From positions 1,364,001 to 1,428,000 of the forward strand of contig NZ_CP047602.1 of NCBI RefSeq assembly GCF_009905255.1: a stretch of DNA of 64,000 bases, in the 5' to 3' direction. Below, piece after piece: positions 54,171 to 62,423 of the stretch (its first letter is position 1; the number at the start of each line of letters is the position of its first letter). The position numbers and the translations under genes are program-made. This DNA comes from Thermoanaerobacterium aotearoense. Lineage in GTDB: Bacteria; Bacillota; Thermoanaerobacteria; Thermoanaerobacterales; Thermoanaerobacteraceae. The notes below the pieces were generated by a model, which did no database searches, was not told the DNA's origin, and was given only the letters and a program-made list of their open reading frames with translations.

Positions 54171-54881
54171 CTATTTTAGAACATTCGAAACGTTAGTTAT
54201 TTCATAACCTTTGCTTTCCAATTCTTTGATCATAGTAGGCAGTGCTTCTACAGTACCTTTTGTTGGATGCATCAAAACGATAGCGCCATTATGAGCTTTC
54301 TTTACAACTCTATCTATAATATTGTTAACACCAGGATTGCTCCAGTCTATAGTATCTAAACTCCATAAGATTACTTTATATCCAAGATCTTCAGCAGTTT
54401 TTACCACATCATCATTAAAGTCACCGTATGGTGGAGCAAAAAGATTAGGTTTTTTCCCAGTTATTTTAAAAAGCACATCACCTGCTTTTGAAATATCTTC
54501 AGAATATTTATCTTTGCTCCACTGCGTATACTTAACGTGTGTATACCCATGGCTTGCTATCTCATGACCGTCTTTTGCTATCTGCTTGACTATTTCTGGA
54601 TTCTTTTCTGCCCATTGTCCCTCAAAAAAGAATGTTATCCTTATGTTGTTTGATTTAAATATTTCTAACATTTTTGGAATATATTCATTACCCCACGCTA
54701 CGTTGCAAGCAAAAGCTATCTTTTTACTGTTTGCATCGCCTTTATAAATAGGATCATTTGTTTTAAACGTAGAAATGGAATGATTAATCAACATCCCTAA
54801 CAAAATTATCGCAATAATTAATATTAAAATCAATATTATGGTAGTTTTTTTAGGATATTTTATATAATATATCTTCAACAC
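54171..54881 (-). CDS. ylxY: YlxY-like sporulation polysaccharide deacetylase-family protein
   Basis: Membrane-anchored NodB-fold protein of about 236 residues. Basic start, one membrane segment (about 12-34), then the NodB domain with ITFFFEGQWAEKNPEI, HEIASHGYTH (zinc histidines), APPYGDFND and ILWSLDTIDW. The usual catalytic TFDDG is replaced by FACNVAWG, so the first Asp is missing; activity may be altered or lost. Located between pnp and the M16 gene as in Bacillus. GTG 54881 follows AGGTGG; GTG 54890/54887 and TTG 54878 are alternatives. A possible sigma-E promoter upstream is too weak to list. Confidence 0.87.
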   Translation of the reverse strand: MLKIYYIKYPKKTTIILILILIIAIILLGMLINHSISTFKTNDPIYKGDANSKKIAFACNVAWGNEYIPKMLEIFKSNNIRITFFFEGQWAEKNPEIVKQIAKDGHEIASHGYTHVKYTQWSKDKYSEDISKAGDVLFKITGKKPNLFAPPYGDFNDDVVKTAEDLGYKVILWSLDTIDWSNPGVNNIIDRVVKKAHNGAIVLMHPTKGTVEALPTMIKELESKGYEITNVSNVLK

Positions 54882-54963
54882 TAACACCACCTAATCCATT
54901 TTCTTAATAAATTTTATTAGGCGATGTTATCAGATATTACTTTTTTTATTGAATATTAATAAA

Positions 54964-54993
54964 TAAAAAACATAAACCATAAGCGGTTTATGC
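54964..54993 (-). terminator. Terminator after pnp
   Basis: An 8-bp stem (54971-54978 with 54985-54992) is followed on the - strand by TTTTTT. Confidence 0.85.
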
Positions 54994-54995
54994 AT

Positions 54996-57098
54996 TTACA
55001 CTTCTTTGTCACTTTTAGTTTCTTCTGGCAAAGCATCTTTTCTCGATAAATTAATCCGTCCTTGCTTATCAATCTCTGTCACTTTAACCAAAATTTCATC
55101 GCCAATATTTACCACATCTTCAACTTTATTTACATGTTTTTTATCTAACTTAGATATGTGGACCAACCCTTCTTTACCAGGAGCAATTTCTACAAAAGCG
55201 CCAAATGAAGCCAGTCTTGTCACTTTGCCTAAATAAATTGAACCTACTTCTACATCTTTTGTTATTGCTTCAATGATCATTTTAGCTTTTTCTCCAGCTT
55301 TTAAATCGGTTGATGATATAAATACTCTACCATCGTCTTCTATGTCTATTTTTACACCTGTATCTGCTATTATTTTATTTATTGTCTTACCGCCCGCTCC
55401 GATTATATCTCTTATTTTCTCAGGATCGACGTTTAAGCTTATAATCCTTGGAGCATAAGGAGATAATTCCTTTCTTGGCTCTTTTATAGTTTCTAACATT
55501 TTATTCAATATAAATAACCTACCTTTTCGAGCCTTTTCTAAAGCTAACGAAAGGATATCGCGATCGATGCCAGCTATCTTTATATCCATTTGTATTGCCG
55601 TTATCCCTTTTTCAGTACCTGCAACTTTAAAGTCCATGTCACCAAGAAAATCTTCTATTCCCTGTATATCTGTCAGTATAGATACTGTATCGCCTTCTTT
55701 AATAAGACCCATTGCAACACCAGCAACTGGTGCTTTGATTGGAACACCAGCATCCATTAGAGCTAAAGTGCTTCCGCATACACTTGCTTGTGAAGTTGAA
55801 CCATTTGAGCTTAACACTTCAGAAACCAATCTGATCGTATAAGGAAATTCCTCCTCTGAAGGTATCATAGGCTCTAATGCTCTCTCAGCCAGCGCACCAT
55901 GTCCTATTTCTCTCCTTCCTGGACCTCTTAATGGTCTCGTTTCACCTACGCTAAAAGGAGGGAAATTATAATGATGCATATATCTCTTTGATTCTTCATC
56001 ACCTAAACCATCGAGAATCTGGATATCTCCAAGAGGGCCTAATGTTGCCACTGTCATAACCTGCGTCTGACCACGAGTAAATATAGCTGATCCATGGGTA
56101 CGAGGCAAAACACCAACATCGCATGTTATTGGCCTTATGTCATCTAATCCCCTACCATCTACTCTTATTTTTTCTTCAGTGATCATTTTTCGCATTTGCT
56201 CTTTTGTAATTGTATATAAAACTTCATCAATATCTGCAATATTATCTGGATATTCATCTTTAAAATGATCTAAGACTTCTTCCTCAACTTTGTCTATATT
56301 ATCGTTTCTTTCTTTCTTTTCTTCTGTCCTTAAAGCATTATAAATTTTTTCAGTTGCAAATTCCCTAACCTGTTGTTCTAAGTTAGCATCTATTTCATGT
56401 ACTGTTACTTCAGCTTTTGGAAGCCCTACTTCTTTTACAATGCCTTCTATAAATTCTACTATCTGTTTTATGTATTCATGAGCGTACATTATTGCATCTA
56501 ACATTACTTCCTCTGGAACTTCATTGGCACCAGCCTCAACCATCATTATGGCATCTTTTGTGCCTGAAACAGTCAAGTGCAGATCACTTTTTTCCCTCGC
56601 CTTTAAGTCAGGATTTATTATGAAATTCCCATCTACAAGTGCTACTGATACAGAGCCTGTAGGGCCGTTAAAAGGAATATCAGATATAGACAAAGCAACT
56701 GAAGAACCTATCATAGCCACTATCTCTGGCTGAACATCAGGATCTACAGATAAAACAGTAGCAATAACTTGTACATCATTTCTATAACCATGCGGAAATA
56801 ATGGCCTTATTGGCCTATCTATTAATCTGGATGTCAATATTGCTTTCTCAGTAGGTTTACCTTCTCGTTTAATAAAACCGCCAGGTATTTTGCCTACGGA
56901 ATAAAGCCTTTCTTCATAATCAACACTTAAAGGGAAAAAGTCAACTCCTTCTCTTGGTTCTTTAGAAGCACAAGCAGTAACCAGCACAACTGTATCACCA
57001 TATCTAACAAGAGCACTACCATTAGCCAGCTGTGCAAGTTTCCCGGTTTGAACGATTAATTTTCTCCCTGCAAGGTTAAGTTCAAAAATCTTTTCCAT
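54996..57098 (-). CDS. pnp: Polyribonucleotide nucleotidyltransferase
   Basis: Phosphorolytic 3'-5' exoribonuclease, degradosome partner of RNase Y. The 700-residue protein has two RNase PH domains ([20 protein letters not shown], cut to its core [25 protein letters not shown]), an all-helical linker, a KH domain ([20 protein letters not shown]) and an S1 domain ([18 protein letters not shown]). Length and domain order are canonical. AAGGAGG lies upstream of ATG 57098. It follows rpsO, as in most bacteria, with a terminator between. Confidence 0.97.
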   Translation of the reverse strand: MEKIFELNLAGRKLIVQTGKLAQLANGSALVRYGDTVVLVTACASKEPREGVDFFPLSVDYEERLYSVGKIPGGFIKREGKPTEKAILTSRLIDRPIRPLFPHGYRNDVQVIATVLSVDPDVQPEIVAMIGSSVALSISDIPFNGPTGSVSVALVDGNFIINPDLKAREKSDLHLTVSGTKDAIMMVEAGANEVPEEVMLDAIMYAHEYIKQIVEFIEGIVKEVGLPKAEVTVHEIDANLEQQVREFATEKIYNALRTEEKKERNDNIDKVEEEVLDHFKDEYPDNIADIDEVLYTITKEQMRKMITEEKIRVDGRGLDDIRPITCDVGVLPRTHGSAIFTRGQTQVMTVATLGPLGDIQILDGLGDEESKRYMHHYNFPPFSVGETRPLRGPGRREIGHGALAERALEPMIPSEEEFPYTIRLVSEVLSSNGSTSQASVCGSTLALMDAGVPIKAPVAGVAMGLIKEGDTVSILTDIQGIEDFLGDMDFKVAGTEKGITAIQMDIKIAGIDRDILSLALEKARKGRLFILNKMLETIKEPRKELSPYAPRIISLNVDPEKIRDIIGAGGKTINKIIADTGVKIDIEDDGRVFISSTDLKAGEKAKMIIEAITKDVEVGSIYLGKVTRLASFGAFVEIAPGKEGLVHISKLDKKHVNKVEDVVNIGDEILVKVTEIDKQGRINLSRKDALPEETKSDKEV

Positions 57099-57154
57099 AT
57101 TATCCTCCTTTCATCCTTTTAATATATTTTTTCAAATATTTAAGCATTAATACA

Positions 57155-57180
57155 GAAAAAAGAGCGAGGTTACCCGCTCT
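57155..57180 (-). terminator. Terminator between rpsO and pnp
   Basis: A stem of 6-8 bp with GC-rich core (57161-57168 with 57173-57180, one G-T pair) is followed on the - strand by TTTTTT. Confidence 0.85.
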
Positions 57181-57445
57181 ATTTTCTTAAATCTAACTTT
57201 TCAATGATGGCACGGTACCTATCCATATCTTTCTTCATTAGATAATTTAATAATCCTCTTCTCTGACCAACCATCTTAAGCAAGCCGCGTCTTGAATGAT
57301 GATCTTTTTTATGAACTTTTAAATGTTCATTTAAAGAGTTAATCCTCTCAGTAAGTAAAGCGATCTGAACTTCTGGAGAACCTGTGTCTTTTTCGTGAAT
57401 CCTGTTCTGAGCAATTATTTCATTTTTTCTTTCTTTGTTTAACAT
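57179..57445 (-). CDS. rpsO: 30S ribosomal protein S15
   Basis: Primary 16S rRNA-binding protein of the small subunit platform. The 88-residue protein shows [36 protein letters not shown] and [12 protein letters not shown], the standard S15 motifs. The frame is open to 57487, but GGAGGTGA fixes ATG 57445. The ISLre2-type element lies 130 bp upstream and separates it from ribF. The leader can pair with the ribosome-binding site, as expected for S15 autoregulation. Confidence 0.97.
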   Translation of the reverse strand: MLNKERKNEIIAQNRIHEKDTGSPEVQIALLTERINSLNEHLKVHKKDHHSRRGLLKMVGQRRGLLNYLMKKDMDRYRAIIEKLDLRK

Positions 57446-57497
57446 AATTTCACCTCCACTCATAAATTCGCCAATTAGCATTGACATCGCCGGTGAA
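57446..57497 (-). promoter_or_regulatory. Possible S15-responsive leader of rpsO
   Basis: UUCACC (57497-57492) is complementary to GGUGAA (57454-57449), which overlaps the Shine-Dalgarno. S15 represses its own translation in many bacteria by stabilising such structures. Only the 6-bp pairing is seen here; the rest of the fold was not modelled. Confidence 0.3.
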
Positions 57498-57529
57498 CGA
57501 ATATCAAAGCTATGGTAACCACGGATATA

Positions 57530-57558
57530 ATTTTATCACAAAAAATCAATTATGTAAA
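57530..57558 (-). promoter_or_regulatory. Native promoter of rpsO
   Basis: On the - strand TTTACA (57558-57553), 17-nt spacer, TAAAAT (57535-57530) with extended -10 TG. A second possible promoter uses TTGACA from the IS end (57585-57580) and TACATT (57563-57558), 16-nt spacer. Confidence 0.6.
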
Positions 57559-57565
57559 ATGTATT

Positions 57566-57574
57566 TATAAGATT
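57566..57574. repeat. Target-site duplication, left copy
   Basis: TATAAGATT at 57566-57574 is repeated exactly at 59311-59319. The two copies flank the transposase-bearing segment directly, as expected for a 9-bp target duplication. Confidence 0.85.
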
Positions 57575-57618
57575 GTTTGTGTCAAGTAGTCGTTGGCAAA
57601 TTTTTTTCTTCAAATTTT

Positions 57619-57635
57619 ATCCGCATAATGTTTAA
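57619..57635. repeat. Left subterminal inverted repeat of the IS
   Basis: ATCCGCATAATGTTTAA at 57619-57635 pairs with the complement of 59215-59232 with a single 1-nt indel. It lies about 44 bp inside the left end; the partner is about 78 bp inside the right end. Possible transposase-binding site. Confidence 0.6.
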
Positions 57636-57694
57636 CGTATTGTGAATTTTCGTGCAATTGTTTTTGCTCCATTTTTCTTTTTATATTGCACCTT

Positions 57695-59179
57695 TTATAT
57701 GACTTTTAGTTCACTTAAGCATTTGTATCTGAGTATTTCCCTTATCGCTTTTCGACTGTTTGTCATTGCGCAACCTTCAAACGGCATACCGCCTCTTTGT
57801 ATGTGATATGCCTTAGCTTTTTTCTGTTTTTTGTTTACATCAGCTGCTGATAGTTTTATTTCTTCTTTTATCTCTGCTAATTTTTCTTCTGAAATTGTTA
57901 CATTAAAATATGCTTCTACAACACTATTAAGTTTTCCACTTGTCTTTAAGGCTAATATCTTTGCTAAATTATTTGCCCCTTTTTCTGTCCAACTCATTTT
58001 ACCTGCATTCATTCTGTTTGCTAATATATCAAATATATTGTTTTCCATTGTCCCTAAATGTTTGTATTCTATTCCTTCTGGGGCTTCTGGTATTTTTATT
58101 TCTTCTCTCTTTTGGTATGGTGTTATCCCTTCTTTATTGGCTACTAAATAGTTATATAGTTTTTCTAGTTTTTCCTTCTGCTTTTCATCATCTTTTTGCT
58201 CTATTATCAATTTTGTTATGTATTCTAGACTTTCTTCCGCTTTTCCTTCATCTAGCATTTTTATTAATTTGTGAGCATCTTTTTTGTCCTCTACATTCTT
58301 TATTACTGCTTGGCTTTTATGAAATGGATCTAATTGAAAATATACTCCTTCTTCGCCTAAACTTTCTTTAATCCAACTTGCTCCATCTCCATTTATTATC
58401 TTTATTTCTATTTCGTCTACGTTGTATTCTTTTGCTATCGTTGCATCTACTAATTCTTTAAATTCTTTACTGCTTGCAAATCCCGCACATGCTATTTTGT
58501 TATGTGTTATATATTCATCACTTCCTGGGCTTCTTTTTACCCATCCATCATATGCTACTGCTAATTTTATTTCTTTCTTTCCTCTGCTTTTTTTGCCTTT
58601 TGGTCTATCTTTGCCTTGCATTGATAACCATAATCCATCCATTTCTTGAAATAATATTTTTGTTTCTTTTTTTCCATTTAACTTGTTTTCTTTGAATAGT
58701 TTTATATCTCGCTTTTCTAATTCTGCTATTTTTTCTCCAACTTTTTGTATTATATTCCATGCAGTTGTATGGCTAATGCTTTGATTTGTTAATGATTCTA
58801 TATTTTTTGCTGCTTCTCTATATGGCATTTCCGTTACATTTTCTACAACTTTTTCAATAAGATTTGTTGATATATGGCCTATTGTATCCACGTTTAAATA
58901 TTCATCTAAAAGATAAACATATTCTTTTTTTCCTTCACTATTTATATGTTCATAAATTCTTTTATCAAATTCAACAGTACCCATAATTGTCTTTATGTTT
59001 GTGTGCTTTTTACCTTTACATCTATATTCTTTTTTGTCCCTTTTTTCTAGTAGCATATCATCTATTTCCATAAGGATTTGAGCCATTATATTACAAGCTT
59101 TTTCGCATGCTAATCTATAAATTTCTACTTCTAAATCCTTGAAATTTATTTCATTTTCATTTAAACTTATATTTAGCAT
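57695..59179 (-). CDS. ISLre2-family transposase (UPF0236-like)
   Basis: A 494-residue full-length transposase of the ISLre2 group. Recognised by VEIYRLACEKACNIMAQIL, MGTVEFDKRIYEH, VTEMPYREAAKNIESLTNQ, FQEMDGLWLSMQGKDR (acidic catalytic candidate), KLAVAYDGW, GDGASWIKESLG and FQLDPFHKSQA (acidic, with a histidine close by). The middle is lysine/glutamate-rich. GAGGTGAT precedes ATG 59179. The frame has no break, so the element may be active. Confidence 0.92.
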   Translation of the reverse strand: MLNISLNENEINFKDLEVEIYRLACEKACNIMAQILMEIDDMLLEKRDKKEYRCKGKKHTNIKTIMGTVEFDKRIYEHINSEGKKEYVYLLDEYLNVDTIGHISTNLIEKVVENVTEMPYREAAKNIESLTNQSISHTTAWNIIQKVGEKIAELEKRDIKLFKENKLNGKKETKILFQEMDGLWLSMQGKDRPKGKKSRGKKEIKLAVAYDGWVKRSPGSDEYITHNKIACAGFASSKEFKELVDATIAKEYNVDEIEIKIINGDGASWIKESLGEEGVYFQLDPFHKSQAVIKNVEDKKDAHKLIKMLDEGKAEESLEYITKLIIEQKDDEKQKEKLEKLYNYLVANKEGITPYQKREEIKIPEAPEGIEYKHLGTMENNIFDILANRMNAGKMSWTEKGANNLAKILALKTSGKLNSVVEAYFNVTISEEKLAEIKEEIKLSAADVNKKQKKAKAYHIQRGGMPFEGCAMTNSRKAIREILRYKCLSELKVI

Positions 59180-59214
59180 GTAATCACCTCTATAACGCTT
59201 TTTTGTTTTTTCTA

Positions 59215-59232
59215 TTAAACATTATAGCGGAT
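59215..59232. repeat. Right subterminal inverted repeat of the IS
   Basis: Partner of 57619-57635 (see there). It lies 36 bp upstream of the transposase start codon, so it may also affect its expression. Confidence 0.6.
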
Positions 59233-59242
59233 GATTCATGCG

Positions 59243-59273
59243 AAAGGAAGGTATTTTTTGGATACCTTCCTTT
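59243..59273. terminator. Hairpin protecting the IS transposase from outside transcription
   Basis: A perfect 12-bp stem (59243-59254 with 59262-59273, 7-nt loop). It lies between ribF and the transposase start, inside the IS. On the + strand it ends in TTTTTC, so it can act as a terminator for RNA leaving the IS; on the - strand it would impede entering transcription. Such hairpins are common in IS ends. Confidence 0.6.
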
Positions 59274-59305
59274 TTCTATTTTTTACCGCCTACTAAAATT
59301 ATACA

Positions 59306-60223
59306 CTAAGTATAAGATTTTGCTAATACATAATCGTTTCTCATCTGTTCTATAAGTTCTTTTTCGCTGTTGAATTTTATTTCATCTCGAATGCGCTTAA
59401 TAAATTCAACTTCTATAAACAATCCATAAATATTTTCGTTAAAATCTATAATATACGTTTCAACAGATAAATTATTGACATTAAAAGTTGGATTTATTCC
59501 AACATTTGTTATACCAAGAAAGTGTCTCTTGCCTATTTTTACTTTCGTTATATACACACCATTTAACGGTAAGATACAATCGCTGTCTATCCTAATATTA
59601 GCTGTTGGAAATCCTAATTTTCTTCCAATTTTTCTACCACTAACGACATACCCTTCTAAGCTAAAATATCTTCCAAGGCATTTGCTTGCTTCTTCCACAT
59701 TCCCTTCCTGGATCAAAGAACGTATAAAACTGCTACTTATTGGCATATCGTTCAATTTTATAGGTTCAACAATATATACTTCATAGCCATAGATCTTAGA
59801 AAAATTTTTTAAAAGTGAGACATCGCCATTAGCATTGTATCCAAATCTATAATTATCCCCTACAACCGCAATTTTCATATTTAACTTGTCAATTAAAATG
59901 TTCTCAATAAAAGCTTTGGGAGATAACAATGAAAACTCTTTATTAAAATCGTAAATTATAGCATAGTCTAAATTAAATTTAGAAAATTCCTCTATCTTTT
60001 TCCTATTAGTTGTCAATAGCTTTTGATAATCATTTTTGTATATTGTCTTTGTCGTATGTTGTTTAAATGTAAATACAGAGCTCATCATTTTATTTGTTGT
60101 TGACAACTCAACTGATTTTTTAATTAATTCTTGATGTCCAAGATGGATTCCATCAAAGTTTCCAAGAGCGATTACTTTTTTCTCGTTGTGCTTTTCTGTA
60201 TTGTACTCATCTATTATTATCAC
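59306..60223 (-). CDS. ribF: Bifunctional riboflavin kinase/FMN adenylyltransferase
   Basis: Makes FMN and then FAD from riboflavin. The 305-residue protein has the N-terminal adenylyltransferase domain (ALGNFDGIHLGHQELI, then FSLLSPKAFI) and the C-terminal kinase domain (GRKIGRKLGFPTANIRID). GTG 60223 directly follows truB. The final codon is altered: the IS insertion supplies ACT-TAG, so the protein ends KSYT. Joining the flanks with one copy of the duplication would read KSYKYILHN-stop. The tail is outside known catalytic motifs, so function is probably kept. Confidence 0.93.
   Translation of the reverse strand: MIIIDEYNTEKHNEKKVIALGNFDGIHLGHQELIKKSVELSTTNKMMSSVFTFKQHTTKTIYKNDYQKLLTTNRKKIEEFSKFNLDYAIIYDFNKEFSLLSPKAFIENILIDKLNMKIAVVGDNYRFGYNANGDVSLLKNFSKIYGYEVYIVEPIKLNDMPISSSFIRSLIQEGNVEEASKCLGRYFSLEGYVVSGRKIGRKLGFPTANIRIDSDCILPLNGVYITKVKIGKRHFLGITNVGINPTFNVNNLSVETYIIDFNENIYGLFIEVEFIKRIRDEIKFNSEKELIEQMRNDYVLAKSYT
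59311..59319. repeat. Target-site duplication, right copy (inside ribF)
   Basis: TATAAGATT, identical to 57566-57574. On the - strand it covers the last codons of ribF, showing that the element landed inside the 3' end of that gene. Confidence 0.85.
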
Positions 60224-61093
60224 TTAGCCATCAGCTCCAAATAATAATCGTTCGACATAGATTCTATCATCTGCAACTTTGCCAACGCCAACAAATGAAT
60301 GTTCTGGGCTATATAACTTTATAAATTCATTATCTGTATCTATGTATCTATTTTTCACAGGATTGCCGTGCACAATCTTATGGTAATCATCATTGTTAAG
60401 ACAAACATCAGGAAATGTTATAACATCATCCATTTTCATTATTTTATATTTTCCATCTACAATTTCTTCTAATGTAAATGAATTTTCTAAAGTAAATGAT
60501 CCAACGCTTAATCTAATAAGCATTGACATATATCCTGAAATATTCAAATAATCACAAATATCACGAACAAGAGCTCTTACATATGTTCCTTTTGAACATT
60601 TTACGTCAAACATGATTTTGTACGGTGCTTCGTAAGATATCACATTAATGTCATATATAGTCACAAGAGAAGGCTTGATATCAATAGTTTTGCCTTCTCG
60701 TGCATATTGATAAAGTCTTTTTCCATCAACTTTTTTAGCAGAGTAAATAGGTGGAATCTGCAAAATATCGCCTTTAAATGCATTTTCAATTTCTAACATT
60801 TTATATTGTTCCAAAACTTTAACAGGCGTTACACTTGTAATATGCCCAAATTTATCAATGCTGTCTGTAGAGAAACCAAAAGTTATTTCTGCTCTATACA
60901 TCTTCGTCTGCGATACTACATACTGAGCCAATTTCGTCGCTTTGCCTATACATATAGGCAATACACCTGCTGCCCCCGGATCAAGTGTTCCCAAATGACC
61001 TACTTTTTTTATATTAAGATTTTTCCTTAAAAATGATATTATATCATGAGATGTCATACCTGGCGGCTTCAAAACATTTAAAAAACCATCCAT
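60224..61093 (-). CDS. truB: tRNA pseudouridine(55) synthase
   Basis: Forms pseudouridine 55 in the T-loop of tRNAs. The 289-residue protein starts MDGFLNVLKPPGMTSHD and has the catalytic motif VGHLGTLDPGAAGVLP (Asp nucleophile), IPPIYSAKKVDGKRLYQYAR and CSKGTYVRALVRD. A C-terminal PUA-like part is short, as in Firmicutes. TTG 61099 also opens the frame; GAGTGA is better placed for ATG 61093. It sits between nrnA and ribF. Confidence 0.96.
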   Translation of the reverse strand: MDGFLNVLKPPGMTSHDIISFLRKNLNIKKVGHLGTLDPGAAGVLPICIGKATKLAQYVVSQTKMYRAEITFGFSTDSIDKFGHITSVTPVKVLEQYKMLEIENAFKGDILQIPPIYSAKKVDGKRLYQYAREGKTIDIKPSLVTIYDINVISYEAPYKIMFDVKCSKGTYVRALVRDICDYLNISGYMSMLIRLSVGSFTLENSFTLEEIVDGKYKIMKMDDVITFPDVCLNNDDYHKIVHGNPVKNRYIDTDNEFIKLYSPEHSFVGVGKVADDRIYVERLLFGADG

Positions 61094-61099
61094 TTTCAA

Positions 61100-62053
61100 T
61101 CACTCATCTACTTCAGATTTTATTAAATCTAAAATTTTTTCTTTTACATCATTTATACTGCCTTTTACTAAGAATCCTGATGCTCTTACATGACCACCAC
61201 CGCCAAATTCTTTAGCCAGTTTATTTACATCCACATACTTTTTAGAGCGTAAACTTCCTTTTACAAAATCGTCTTTTTCAACCAGCATGATAGCTATTTC
61301 CACACTGTCTATATCTCTACCATAATTTATAATATTCTCTACATCTTCTAATTTTGTATTTGTCTTCAGGAAGTCTTCCTTTGATATCTCCATATATGCA
61401 ACTTTTCCACCAAAATAAAGTTCCATATTGTCTATAACTCTGCCAATTAGCTTAAGCTTCTCATATTTAATATTATGAAAAATAATATTGGATATTTTAT
61501 CCACAGAAGCACCATTGTTTATTAAATCACCAGCAACTTCATGAGTAAATGATGTAGTTGAGCCATACATAAAATGTCCCGTGTCTGTAACAACTCCAAC
61601 ATACAGACATTCTGCAATTTCTTGGTCCAAATCAATACCTAATATTTTTATCAATTGATATACTATCTCAGATGACGAAGCTGCATTTGTGTCTACATAA
61701 TTCATAGTAGCATACAAAGTATTTGAAATATGATGATCTATATTTATTGACTTAGGAACTTTTCTAAGCAATTCTTTTGCCTTTCCCATTCTATCTGAAT
61801 CGGCGCAATCTACAGCTATAAGCAGATCTACTGATATGTCAAATGGTTTTGTGATTTTATCTGTGTATGGCACAAATCTATAAATTTCAGGTATATCATC
61901 GTCAATAAATATAGATACATCTTTTCTCAATTTATTCATGGCTTTGTACAATGCAGTAACACATCCTATTCCATCACCATCAGGTGATACATGTGTTACA
62001 ATAGCTATTTTTTCAGCTTCTCTTATTGAATCCAACATATCATTTAAAATCAT
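61100..62053 (-). CDS. nrnA: Bifunctional oligoribonuclease/pAp phosphatase NrnA
   Basis: DHH/DHHA1 phosphoesterase of 317 residues that degrades nanoRNA and 3'-phosphoadenosine 5'-phosphate. Motifs: [23 protein letters not shown], the DHH triad in [23 protein letters not shown], and the DHHA1 RNA-binding end [12 protein letters not shown]. It overlaps rbfA by 4 nt and is followed by truB, the usual infB-rbfA-nrnA-truB order. ATG 62053. Confidence 0.95.
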   Translation of the reverse strand: MILNDMLDSIREAEKIAIVTHVSPDGDGIGCVTALYKAMNKLRKDVSIFIDDDIPEIYRFVPYTDKITKPFDISVDLLIAVDCADSDRMGKAKELLRKVPKSINIDHHISNTLYATMNYVDTNAASSSEIVYQLIKILGIDLDQEIAECLYVGVVTDTGHFMYGSTTSFTHEVAGDLINNGASVDKISNIIFHNIKYEKLKLIGRVIDNMELYFGGKVAYMEISKEDFLKTNTKLEDVENIINYGRDIDSVEIAIMLVEKDDFVKGSLRSKKYVDVNKLAKEFGGGGHVRASGFLVKGSINDVKEKILDLIKSEVDE

Positions 62054-62409
62054 TTGTCTTCACTCTCTTGACTATCTAAATCTCTTAAAATCTTAGAAAT
62101 ATGGGCACCATATTCTATTGAATTATCAAGTTCGAAAATCAATTCAGGAGTATATCTTAATTTAATTCTTTTTCCTAATTCATGTCTTATAAAACCAGTT
62201 GCACTTTTTAAACCTTCTATAGTATTCTTTTTCTCATCATCATTTCCATAAACGCTGATATAAATTTTTGCATAACGCAAATCTTTTGAAACTTCGATAT
62301 CTGTTATGCTAGTCATGCTACTTATCCTTGGATCCTTTATCTCTTCGAATATCATTTGGCTTACTTCTTTTTTTATTTCTTCTGATAAACGTCCAATTCT
62401 ATACTGCAC
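62050..62409 (-). CDS. rbfA: Ribosome-binding factor A
   Basis: 30S assembly factor with a single KH-like domain, 119 residues. The start [20 protein letters not shown] is followed by [19 protein letters not shown] and [20 protein letters not shown], the family hallmarks. It lies 14 bp after infB and overlaps nrnA. The ATG at 62409 follows AAAGGATG. Confidence 0.95.
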   Translation of the reverse strand: MQYRIGRLSEEIKKEVSQMIFEEIKDPRISSMTSITDIEVSKDLRYAKIYISVYGNDDEKKNTIEGLKSATGFIRHELGKRIKLRYTPELIFELDNSIEYGAHISKILRDLDSQESEDK

Positions 62410-62423
62410 ATTAATTCATCCTT

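Larger units (their letters stand above)
57575..59310 (-). mobile_element. ISLre2-type insertion sequence, 1736 bp
   Basis: Defined by the 9-bp direct repeats at both ends. The ends are only partly inverted (about 10 of 18 matching: left GTTTGTGTCAAGTAG, right complement CTTAGTGTATAATTT). It contains one transposase gene, a pair of subterminal inverted repeats and a strong hairpin upstream of the transposase. It is inserted between ribF and rpsO, genes that are adjacent in most bacteria. The intact gene and clean duplication suggest recent insertion. Confidence 0.85.
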
